Of a DNA stretch of 64,000 nucleotides, positions 57,178-64,000 are shown piece by piece (position 1 is the stretch's first letter; each line of letters starts with the position of its first letter). The translations under genes and the position numbers were made by a program. Origin of the DNA: Peptostreptococcaceae bacterium pGA-8 (lineage in GTDB: Bacteria > Bacillota > Clostridia > Peptostreptococcales > Anaerovoracaceae); the NCBI GenBank assembly GCA_900112915.1, contig FONK01000001.1:124001-188000 (forward strand). Direction: 5' to 3'. Under the pieces are notes generated by a model. The model was not told the DNA's origin, did no database searches, and worked only from the letters and a program-made list of their open reading frames with translations.

Positions 57178-57678
57178 ATGAAAAGGCGTAAATTAACCAT
57201 TATAACCGTTATTCTGATGCTGCTATTGACTCAGAGCATAATATTAACCGGTTGTAAAGATGAGAAAAACAACGAAAGCGGGACAAATACCGAGGACAAT
57301 GAAAATATTGACTACGGCAATGACCCTGTATATTTTAAACACCAGATATGCAAAAAATACAAACTGGTCATTCCTATAGAAATTCCTATGAGCTGGACAT
57401 CCCCGTACAGAGGAACGGAAGGTATCTCACTTGCCGGAAGAATTGAAAAGGGAAAGATAAAAGTTGGCGACAAAATTGAGATTATCGGACAGGATCCTGA
57501 AAGCGGCAAAGAGGTGACTTATTTCAAAGACATAGAAGTACTTGAATTATACGGAAATAATGAAAAGCATGAGCCGCAATTATTTGATGAATTAAAAGAG
57601 GAAGATAATGCCGGAGTATACATTGAAGGCATAGAGCGCAATAAATTAGAAGGAAATAAGTACGTTATAATACGCTAA
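57178..57678 (+). CDS. Lipoprotein with EF-Tu domain 2-like segment
   Basis: A 166-residue secreted lipoprotein (lipobox ILTGC, Cys26). Residues about 75-160 read GRIEKGKIKVGDKIEIIGQ, then DNAGVYIEGIERNKLEGNKY. This is the layout of the beta-barrel domain 2 of translation factor EF-Tu (GRVERGxIKVGDxVEIVG, GDNVGxxLRGxxRxxVxRG). There is no GTPase domain. Probably a captured beta-barrel used outside the cell; ligand and role unknown. The closest parallel I know is unconfirmed. Confidence 0.65.
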   Translation: MKRRKLTIITVILMLLLTQSIILTGCKDEKNNESGTNTEDNENIDYGNDPVYFKHQICKKYKLVIPIEIPMSWTSPYRGTEGISLAGRIEKGKIKVGDKIEIIGQDPESGKEVTYFKDIEVLELYGNNEKHEPQLFDELKEEDNAGVYIEGIERNKLEGNKYVIIR

Positions 57679-57810
57679 AGAGAGAATTGAATATATTTGA
57701 AGAAAGAAATATCAAATTTCAACTATATACATTTTGTTGTATAGCAACAATATAAATGTTAAAATATTGATAAGTAATTTAAAGCAAGGCAATTAAGACA
57801 GGTGTACACA

Positions 57811-58086
57811 ATGAAAATAAACAAGTATGGAGTAGCATTATTATTTATAGCTGTATTATGTATATTGCTAAAGATTATGAAGCCATCAATTCCAATTTTG
57901 GAAAATTTATTGTTTATGAAAATAGTTATAATAGCGCTACTACTTTTTTTAGTATGGGCTTGCATTAAAATCGTTTTTGACTGGAGAAATAACGAGATTA
58001 ATCTCCAGCAGATGATTATCACATCCATTTTGGTTATTATTTCCTTAATTTTAGTAGGGGTAGTATCAATAGGGATTCTATTTTAG
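57811..58086 (+). CDS. Small three-helix membrane protein
   Basis: The 91-residue protein has three hydrophobic spans (YGVALLFIAVLCILLKIM, IVIIALLLFLVWACIKIVFD, IITSILVIISLILVGVVS). A GGTG element precedes ATG 57811; an upstream in-frame ATG at 57802 is less likely. No family is recognised. A terminator follows at 58152. Confidence 0.5.
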   Translation: MKINKYGVALLFIAVLCILLKIMKPSIPILENLLFMKIVIIALLLFLVWACIKIVFDWRNNEINLQQMIITSILVIISLILVGVVSIGILF

Positions 58087-58151
58087 ATTAAGAATAAGTG
58101 TATTTAAGATGATTAAATAGTAGCTATACTATCGGCTTGTGACTATGAAGT

Positions 58152-58199
58152 AAAAGGACATCTTTCGCATTGAGATTCATGCGGAAAATGTCCTTTTTT
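58152..58199 (+). terminator. Strong terminator before the YibE/F gene
   Basis: AAAAGGACATCTTTCGCAT pairs with ATGCGGAAAATGTCCTTTT with few mismatches, followed by T residues. Confidence 0.75.
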
Positions 58200-58320
58200 A
58201 TGCCATTCTTCCTTGAAAGAGAAGGACTATGAAGTTCATCAATTTTTCTATGAAAACAAGAGGTTTTAAAATCCCAATATTTCTAGTATAATAGAAATGC
58301 AAATATGTGTGGGAGGAATT

Positions 58321-59496
58321 ATGGGCAGTAAAAAAAACAAGCTAAAAAGAGTTGTGTTATGGATTGTAGTTGTTGCAATTTCTTCAGCAATTATATTCTT
58401 TGGAAACAGGTTTTCGGCAGACGGTCTCAATATTTTCGTTAACGGTACAGGTGACAATGTCAGGGGGAATGTAGTTAAAATCATCGGGAAAGAAACCACT
58501 GAAAATGTCGGAGGAAGCCTTGGAAATTACAAAACGGAAACCATTAGATTTACTGCCGTCATAAGCGATGGAAAAGACAAGGGCAAGCAGGTGATGGCTA
58601 CCCAGTCATTAAATAATATGTATGCAGGCGCTGATACCATTAGGGAAGTAAAGGAAGGGGATAGGATTCTTTTGATGGAGGTCAATATCCCGGGAACGGA
58701 GAAAAATGAATGGAAATTTATGGACTATTACAGAATGGACAAGATTTTCATGTTGGCAGGAGCTTTCGCCTTGCTGTTGGTGCTTCTGGGAGGCATTAAG
58801 GGAATAAACACCATTGTGTCCTTGGGATTTACTTTCGGCTTTGTATTTTTTGTCTTCGTACCTTGGATAATGAATGGATATAATGTTTACCTGGGAGTAA
58901 TAGGGACCTGCCTGTTTACCATAGTGATGACCTTGCTTTTAATAAACGGGGCAACAAAAAAGTCCTTCGTCACAATGGCAGGATGTGCCTCAGGTACCAT
59001 AGTTGCAGCGGGCGTAACCTACATCATGAACTATTTTCTGCACCTAAGCGGATTTATAGATGAGCATTCCGTTTATTTAACCATGGTGAACCCTAATAAG
59101 CCGGTGGATTTGGTGGCAATAGTTTTTGCGGCAATAATAATTGGAGCATTGGGAGCAATTATGGATGTGGCAATGGATATATCCTCATCCCTGTATGAGC
59201 TCTCTGAGCATGTTCCGGATATAAGCTTTAAAAAACTCGTAAGCAGTGGTATGCGCATAGGAAGTGACATAATGGGAACCATGGCAAATACTCTGGTGCT
59301 TGCGTATATTGGAAGCTCACTGTGCAGTGTGATGCTCCTAATAACATATTCGGCATCCATAGATGTGCTGTTAAATAGAGAATTGGTCATAGTTGAGATA
59401 CTTCAGGCACTTACAGGCAGTGTAGCAATTTTGCTTACCGCGCCTTTGACAGTTTTGATTTCAGGTATGGTTTACATAAAAAAGAAAGGCAGGTAG
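58321..59496 (+). CDS. YibE/F family membrane protein
   Basis: The 391-residue protein begins with one span, then an extracellular beta-rich segment (about 50-140), then a bundle of six to seven spans with the conserved GALGAIMDVAMDISSSLYEL and SGMRIGSDIMGTMANTLVLAY motifs of the YibE/F family. The function of the family is unknown, with a possible exporter role. The start is ATG 58321, preceded by GGGAGGA; an earlier ATG at 58297 lies upstream of that site. The mntP gene follows after 7 bases, so the two are one transcript. Confidence 0.87.
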   Translation: MGSKKNKLKRVVLWIVVVAISSAIIFFGNRFSADGLNIFVNGTGDNVRGNVVKIIGKETTENVGGSLGNYKTETIRFTAVISDGKDKGKQVMATQSLNNMYAGADTIREVKEGDRILLMEVNIPGTEKNEWKFMDYYRMDKIFMLAGAFALLLVLLGGIKGINTIVSLGFTFGFVFFVFVPWIMNGYNVYLGVIGTCLFTIVMTLLLINGATKKSFVTMAGCASGTIVAAGVTYIMNYFLHLSGFIDEHSVYLTMVNPNKPVDLVAIVFAAIIIGALGAIMDVAMDISSSLYELSEHVPDISFKKLVSSGMRIGSDIMGTMANTLVLAYIGSSLCSVMLLITYSASIDVLLNRELVIVEILQALTGSVAILLTAPLTVLISGMVYIKKKGR

Positions 59497-59503
59497 GTTT
59501 AGT

Positions 59504-60073
59504 TTGGGAATAATTGAAGTGTTGCTAATTGGCGTCGGGTTATCCATGGATGCCTTTGCAGTATCGATTTGCAAGGGGCTGTCAATGGAGAAGGTCAGAT
59601 ATGGATATGCTGCATGGGTTGCTGTTTTCTTTGGAGTTTTCCAAGGGGTAATGCCGATTTTGGGATGGCTTTTAGCCGGTCAATTTGCAGATATAATTTC
59701 TGATGTTGATCACTGGATAGCATTTTTTCTTCTTTCCGGTCTTGGAATTAAGATGATTATGGAGGGTAAAAAAGGAGAAGGAGGAGTCTGTAGTCCGGCA
59801 AGGGATGTGGACTTCAAGGAGCTCACATTACTTGCCATAGCTACAAGCATAGATGCAATGGCAGTTGGAATTTCAATGGCATTTTTAAAGGTCAGCGTAT
59901 ATTCTCCGGCGGCTATAATTGGAATTATAACCTTTGTAATATCCTTTATCGGAGTTGTCCTTGGACATCTGTTCGGAATTAAGCTACAGCAGAAGTCATT
60001 AATAGTAGGGGGGTTGATTCTCCTCCTAATAGGTATAAAGATATTACTTGAACACATGGGTGTTATTTCATAG
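59504..60073 (+). CDS. mntP: MntP-type manganese efflux pump
   Basis: The 189-residue membrane protein is of DUF204 type. The conserved acidic pairs are present: LSMDAFAVSI near the start and IATSIDAMAVGIS in the second repeat, each of which supplies the ion-binding Asp. Six spans result. It exports manganese. TTG 59504 is the start; it is directly followed by the family motif. No manganese riboswitch is recognisable upstream; transcription is probably from the YibE/F promoter. Confidence 0.9.
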   Translation: MGIIEVLLIGVGLSMDAFAVSICKGLSMEKVRYGYAAWVAVFFGVFQGVMPILGWLLAGQFADIISDVDHWIAFFLLSGLGIKMIMEGKKGEGGVCSPARDVDFKELTLLAIATSIDAMAVGISMAFLKVSVYSPAAIIGIITFVISFIGVVLGHLFGIKLQQKSLIVGGLILLLIGIKILLEHMGVIS

Positions 60074-60079
60074 TAAGGA

Positions 60080-60163
60080 GCTTTCAGCAGAAAAGGGCTT
60101 TAAGCGGTAAAAAGCTTTAAGAAATAAAAAGCTTTAAGCAATAAAAAGTTTTAAGGGGAAAAT
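60080..60163 (+). repeat. 17-bp tandem repeats before the NYN gene
   Basis: Five head-to-tail units start at 60080, 60097, 60114, 60131 and 60148. The consensus is GCTTTAAGCAATAAAAA; the first and last units are degenerate. The last unit ends in AAGGGGAAA, the ribosome binding site of the next gene. Confidence 0.85.
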
Positions 60164-60164
60164 A

Positions 60165-60890
60165 ATGGCAGATAACAGATACGCTGTGTTAATTGATGCA
60201 GATAATATATCAGAGAAATACATAAAGATAATAATGGAGGAAATATCCAATTACGGAGTCGCAACCTATAAGAGAATTTATGGGGATTGGACTAAGCCTA
60301 ATGTGAACAAGTGGAAAAGTGTCCTGCTTGAAAATTCCATTATGCCGGTACAACAATATAGCTATACCAGTGGAAAAAATGCCACCGACTCAGCCATGAT
60401 AATAGATGCCATGGATATTTTATATTCAGGCAACGTGGAGGGCTTTTGTTTAGTGACCAGTGACAGCGACTTTACCAGACTTGCAGCAAGGCTTAGAGAA
60501 GCCGGCATGGATGTGGTTGGAATGGGTGAGGTGAAGACTCCTGCAGCATTTAAGAGCGCTTGTAATGTTTACAGATATCTTGACCTTCTATCTGACGAAG
60601 AGGAAAAGGCTATTGAAAACAAGCCGGTTACAAATGCGGTTTCAAGGGTTGGACGAAAGAAACTGAGAAAAGCCCTTGTGGATATTGTTGAAGAGAATTC
60701 CGATGGAGATGGATGGATGAATATAGGTGACCTGGGTAACAAGGTTCAGAAAAGATTTCCGGACTTTGATGTAAGAAACTATGGATACAAGAAATTCTCT
60801 CTATTCGTGGAAGCCCTTGGACTTTTTCAAATTAAGAAGGAAGACCAAATCGGCGGTACAGGAGTAATAATCTACTGCAAGCTGAAATAG
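60165..60890 (+). CDS. NYN-domain putative RNase with OST-HTH/LOTUS domain
   Basis: The N-terminal NYN (PIN-like) nuclease fold has acidic residues in VLIDADNIS, TDSAMIIDAMD and LVTSDSDF, the three-Asp metal site. The C-terminal half, from about residue 155, is a LOTUS/OST-HTH domain (KALVDIVEENSDGDGWMNIG, VRNYGYKKFSLFVEAL), a module that binds RNA. The family is LabA/DUF88-like and predicted to cleave RNA. ATG 60165 follows AAGGGGAAA, partly in the tandem repeats. It is convergent with dinB. Confidence 0.88.
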   Translation: MADNRYAVLIDADNISEKYIKIIMEEISNYGVATYKRIYGDWTKPNVNKWKSVLLENSIMPVQQYSYTSGKNATDSAMIIDAMDILYSGNVEGFCLVTSDSDFTRLAARLREAGMDVVGMGEVKTPAAFKSACNVYRYLDLLSDEEEKAIENKPVTNAVSRVGRKKLRKALVDIVEENSDGDGWMNIGDLGNKVQKRFPDFDVRNYGYKKFSLFVEALGLFQIKKEDQIGGTGVIIYCKLK

Positions 60891-60901
60891 CTTTGGATAA
60901 A

Positions 60902-62092
60902 TTAGCGTAAGCTGCTTTTTCCAAAGCTTATGGAATTTTTTCCGAATTTTTTCCGGATTTGATCCATCGTTCTTTCCATTGTCTCATTGGATTTTTCATC
61001 CTTATCTGAATGAAAAAATGAGAACTGGAATTCTTCATCCTCAGGAACCAAATTTATACCTGTAATGGTAATAAGTCTAATGGGACGACAGGTGTCTTTA
61101 AGGCCCCATTGTGCTTCAATCAGCTCAATGGCGGCTTTTTTTATTGTTAAAGTTAAATTTGTGGGATTATCAAGCTGCTTCTGTCTGGAAATGGTGACAA
61201 AGTTCGGGTCCTTAATGTCAACCTTGATACCAAAGGCTTTCAGCTGATGCTTTCTAAGGCGGGCTGCAACGGTTTCGGAAAGAGAGGTTACCGCACTCAG
61301 AACCTCATCCCTTTCCGTTAGGTTATGGGGAAGAGTCCAACCGTTACCTATGGACTTAATAGGCTCTCTTTCGCCGAATTTACATACGGGAGAGTCGTCA
61401 AGGCCGTTGGCATATTTAAATAGCTGAATTCCATGCTTTCCAAGAGCTGTATACAGGGCATCCTCTCTGGAGTTGGCGATATCGCCTATAGTATAAATCC
61501 CCAATGAATTAAGCTTTTCCGCAGTGGCTCTTCCGACAAAAAACAGCTCCCTGGCAGCCATAGGCCATAGAATTTCTTTATAGTTTTCTCGGCTTATCTC
61601 TGTAGCTGCAAAGGGCTTCTTATACTCGCTGCCCATTTTAGCAAAAATCTTGTTAAAGGAAACTCCTGCAGAAAGAGTCAGCCCCAGCTCCCTATATACG
61701 GTTTCTCTTATGGAGTCGGCAATTTCCTTTCCGGAGCCGAATAATCTTCGGCTGCCTGTAACATCAAGCCAAGATTCATCTATACTGAATGGTTCCACCA
61801 GGTCTGTGTACCTTAAATATATTTCGTTAATTTTCTTTGAAAAATGAGAATACTTCTCGTGATGAGGCGGAAGCAGAATAAGCTCCGGGCATTTTCTTTT
61901 CGCCTGCCATATGGTTTCGGCAGTGACAACACCATAGGATTTGGCAATCTGATTTTTTGCCAATATAATACCATGCCTGGCCTCCTGGGAGCCTGAGATA
62001 GCCACAGGTAAATCCTTCAGCTCAGGATGCTCCAGAAGCTCGACGCTGGCATAAAAATTATTCATATCACAATGTAAAATTACTCTATCCAT
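60902..62092 (-). CDS. dinB: DNA polymerase IV, Y family
   Basis: Error-prone translesion polymerase. The palm catalytic residues are in HCDMNNFYASVE (Asp near residue 9) and SIDESWLDVTG (Asp-Glu). Fingers, thumb with two helix-hairpin-helix motifs (GRATAEKLNSLGIYTIGDIA) and little-finger domain follow (residues 240-360). The C-terminal tail SFGKSSLR has no clear beta-clamp box. I start at ATG 62092 (MDRVILHCD). The frame is open farther upstream but lacks a site, and the extra 61 residues are not family-like. Confidence 0.93.
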   Translation of the reverse strand: MDRVILHCDMNNFYASVELLEHPELKDLPVAISGSQEARHGIILAKNQIAKSYGVVTAETIWQAKRKCPELILLPPHHEKYSHFSKKINEIYLRYTDLVEPFSIDESWLDVTGSRRLFGSGKEIADSIRETVYRELGLTLSAGVSFNKIFAKMGSEYKKPFAATEISRENYKEILWPMAARELFFVGRATAEKLNSLGIYTIGDIANSREDALYTALGKHGIQLFKYANGLDDSPVCKFGEREPIKSIGNGWTLPHNLTERDEVLSAVTSLSETVAARLRKHQLKAFGIKVDIKDPNFVTISRQKQLDNPTNLTLTIKKAAIELIEAQWGLKDTCRPIRLITITGINLVPEDEEFQFSFFHSDKDEKSNETMERTMDQIRKKFGKNSISFGKSSLR

Positions 62093-62208
62093 AACCAAAT
62101 TATAACTCAAGAACATATGTTTGTAAATGACGAAAATAAGTTTTTCTTGCACTGTTAATCTATAGAGGATATTATTGAAATATGAAAGAAGTAAATTTAG
62201 GTGAACAT

Positions 62209-63339
62209 ATGAGAAAATATGATTTAATAATTGTAGGAGGCGGTGCATCAGCCATGGCAGCTGCAATTTCAGCAAAAAAAATAAATGCCGGTCTGTCGGT
62301 TCTTATGCTGGAAAAGCTGGATGTTCTCGGCAAAAAAGTCGCAGCCTCAGGCAATGGCAGGTGCAATATAAGCAATTTGAATGCCTTTGGAGCTCCTCTT
62401 GTAATTGATTTTTTAAAGGGATGCAATATCCCTCTTAGGGAAAGTGAAGAAGGCAGGCTTTATCCATATAATGAGGACGCAAGGTCTGTAGTTAAGGTAA
62501 TGACAGAAAAATTATGTGATTTGGGCATTGATATTAAACCGGGCGTAAGGGTAGAGTCTGTAGAGAGAAAGCCTGAGGAGGACGGCTTTTTTGTCAGAGG
62601 AAATGGAATGGAGCTGGAGGCAGCCGTGGTTATTATCGCCACCGGTGGAAAATCTATGGCGAATTTAGGGACAACGGGAGATGGCTATGTTATGGCAAGG
62701 AGCTTAGGTCACAGGGTTAATCCTTTAATTCCGGTTTTAGCACCTGTGGAGGTCTATGAAGACATGGGCAGATTGGCGGGAGTTAGAGCGAAGGCCAAGT
62801 TGACCCTATTCAAGGACGGCAGGGAGCTGGTCATTGAAAATGGGGAAGTCCAATTTACGAATAAGGGACTTTCGGGGATTTGCGTGTTTAATATCAGCAG
62901 GTTTTTAACTAAGGATGCTGATGAGTCAATTGCTGAAGCTCTGGGAAGGTATTCAATTGCCGTCAATTATATCCCTGACTTGACTCTTGATGAAGAGGAA
63001 TTAGCTTTATGTGAGGAAGGGCAGTTTGGAGCTCTTGTGAAGGAAGCTGTCGGAGCGGAGATTTTGGCAAGGTCCGGAGGAAGGGCGGAGGAGATACCGG
63101 TTAATTTAAGGGCGATGAAGTTCTCTCCTAAGAGGGTTGAGGGCTGGAATAGGGCGCAGCTTACAAGAGGCGGTGTCGATTTGAGGGAGATAAATGAGGA
63201 AACGGGTGAATCCAAGCTCGTTAAAGGGCTTTACTTCTGTGGAGAGATTTTGGATAGAGATTTTCCATGCGGCGGATATAATCTAAATCATGCGTGGCTT
63301 ACAGGAATTAAAGCAGGAAGGGCAGTGGCTAATGACTAG
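62209..63339 (+). CDS. BaiN/HI0933-family FAD-dependent oxidoreductase
   Basis: A flavoprotein with dinucleotide-binding motif YDLIIVGGGASAMAAA, then KVAASGNGRCNISN, the characteristic family motif, GLYFCGEILDRDFPCGGYNL and HAWLTGIKAGRAV at the end. The family includes BaiN bile-acid reductases, but the general substrate is unknown. I choose ATG 62209 (RKYDLI), with AGGTG 6 bases upstream; ATG 62182 would add nine residues. It overlaps the next flavoprotein gene by 8 bases. Confidence 0.9.
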   Translation: MRKYDLIIVGGGASAMAAAISAKKINAGLSVLMLEKLDVLGKKVAASGNGRCNISNLNAFGAPLVIDFLKGCNIPLRESEEGRLYPYNEDARSVVKVMTEKLCDLGIDIKPGVRVESVERKPEEDGFFVRGNGMELEAAVVIIATGGKSMANLGTTGDGYVMARSLGHRVNPLIPVLAPVEVYEDMGRLAGVRAKAKLTLFKDGRELVIENGEVQFTNKGLSGICVFNISRFLTKDADESIAEALGRYSIAVNYIPDLTLDEEELALCEEGQFGALVKEAVGAEILARSGGRAEEIPVNLRAMKFSPKRVEGWNRAQLTRGGVDLREINEETGESKLVKGLYFCGEILDRDFPCGGYNLNHAWLTGIKAGRAVAND

Positions 63340-64000
63340 AAGATACAGGTATACCGTCAGCGGACTGAAGCTTGATGTTAACAAGTGGTTAGAGGCCGGC
63401 TACGATGACAATAGAGAAGCTAGAATAGTAGATTTTCTTAAGGGGCAGCTGAGCAAAAAACTTGGGATTTCCAAGGATAAGCTTTTTGACCTTCAGCTCA
63501 TTAAGGAATCAATAGATGCGAGAAAAAAAGATAATATTAATTTCACATACACAGTGGATTTTTCTTTGGGATTTACAGCAAAAAAGCTAAAGGAAGCATC
63601 GAAGAGGGTATACGAGGATGTTCCCTATGGAAGTGAAGCTTGTCAGCATAGACCGCTGGTTGTAGGCTTCGGCCCCTGTGGCATGATGGCATCTCTTTTG
63701 TTGGCTGAGAGGGGATTTAAGCCGATTGTAATTGAGAGAGGCAAATCCGTTGATAAGAGAGCTGAAGATGTGGAGAGATTTTGGAATGAGAGAATTCTGG
63801 ATGAAAATTCCAATGTTCAGTTCGGTGCAGGCGGAGCAGGGACATTTTCTGATGGAAAGCTGACTACCGGAATCAAGGATTTACGAATTAGAAAGGTGCT
63901 TAAGGATTTTGTGGAGCTTGGAGCGCCTAAGGATATTTTGTACAAGGGAAAGCCTCATATTGGAACTGATGTGCTGAGAGAGGTTGTAAAAAATCTGGAG
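63332..64000 (+). CDS. FAD-dependent dehydrogenase (COG2509-like), 3' partial
   Basis: Runs off the window. After an N-terminal domain of about 105 residues (RRYRYTVSGLKLDVNKWLEA) comes a Rossmann motif with GFGPCGMMASLLLAERGFKP and IERG, then VQFGAGGAGTFSDGKLTTGI, the mark of the COG2509 FAD-dependent dehydrogenases. The function is unknown. The overlap of 8 bases with the preceding flavoprotein gene suggests coupled translation and a shared redox pathway. The C-terminal half is outside the window. Confidence 0.85.
   Translation, partial: MTRRYRYTVSGLKLDVNKWLEAGYDDNREARIVDFLKGQLSKKLGISKDKLFDLQLIKESIDARKKDNINFTYTVDFSLGFTAKKLKEASKRVYEDVPYGSEACQHRPLVVGFGPCGMMASLLLAERGFKPIVIERGKSVDKRAEDVERFWNERILDENSNVQFGAGGAGTFSDGKLTTGIKDLRIRKVLKDFVELGAPKDILYKGKPHIGTDVLREVVKNLE

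Noticed and set aside
59400-59503. Manganese riboswitch before mntP
   Set aside because: The gap to the upstream gene is only 7 bases, leaving no room for a yybP-ykoY element, and none is evident upstream of the YibE/F gene.

Overview
The window looks like a chromosome segment of a low-to-medium G+C Firmicute, probably a host-associated anaerobic member of the Clostridia. Supporting signs are LPXTG-type adhesins with CnaB, MucBP and SHIRT-like modules, strong AGGAGG ribosome binding sites, a BceAB/BceRS peptide-resistance module, large serine recombinases, a CD1871A-type CXXC protein and a type I-C CRISPR repeat. I cannot name the genus with confidence.

Layout. 1-4.5 kb: end of a CnaB/LPXTG protein, then a large sortase-anchored adhesin split by an in-frame TGA. 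4.7-8.4 kb: core genes (YitT transporter, CsoR-like repressor, tgt, rlmD). From the 3' end of rlmD (8.40 kb) to 49.95 kb lies a composite genomic island. A 21-bp piece of the rlmD 3' end is repeated exactly at 49947-49967, and weaker relics of the same site occur at 29.3, 32.66, 36.33, 39.9 and 57.08 kb. The island therefore looks like successive insertions at one attachment site, followed by decay.

Inside the island: 8.6-11.2 kb holds a carbon-nitrogen hydrolase, a membrane protein, a GNAT/TfoX gene mosaic and an RNHCP protein. 11.2-12.8 kb is decayed phage/ICE DNA on the minus strand. 13.2-27.2 kb is a defence island: an ABC-three-component (ABC-3C) system, an XRE regulator, and an operon encoding a DUF4338 (DruA-like) domain fused to a DptF-like ATPase, a DptG-position protein, a DptH-like nuclease/FtsK ATPase and an SfsA-like nuclease. 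A Fic protein follows. 29.3-39.9 kb holds modules of about 3.5 kb bounded by site relics. Two of them pair a C-terminally truncated serine recombinase with different cargo (a 652-aa membrane protein; a pair of restriction-endonuclease-like proteins), and a third carries an IS3 fragment, a MerR regulator and an LPXTG adhesin. 40-49.9 kb holds a nitrilase, an ankyrin protein, an AraC regulator, BceAB/BceRS, and a type I-C CRISPR remnant in which a deletion joins the 5' part of cas3 directly to a 4-repeat array.

50-57.1 kb is a second accessory segment: a TetR relic, a two-component system, an extracytoplasmic redox operon (TlpA-like lipoprotein, CXXC peptide, polyferredoxin), a CPBP protease, and a 5'-truncated serine recombinase. 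From about 57.2 kb ordinary genes resume: a lipoprotein with an EF-Tu domain 2-like segment, YibE/F, MntP, an NYN protein, DinB and two flavoproteins, the last cut by the window edge.

The strongest candidate for an undescribed system is the DUF4338-DptF/DptG/DptH/SfsA operon at 16.7-27.2 kb. It has no DruE helicase and no DndBCDE modification genes in the window. In this copy its first gene carries a nonsense codon.
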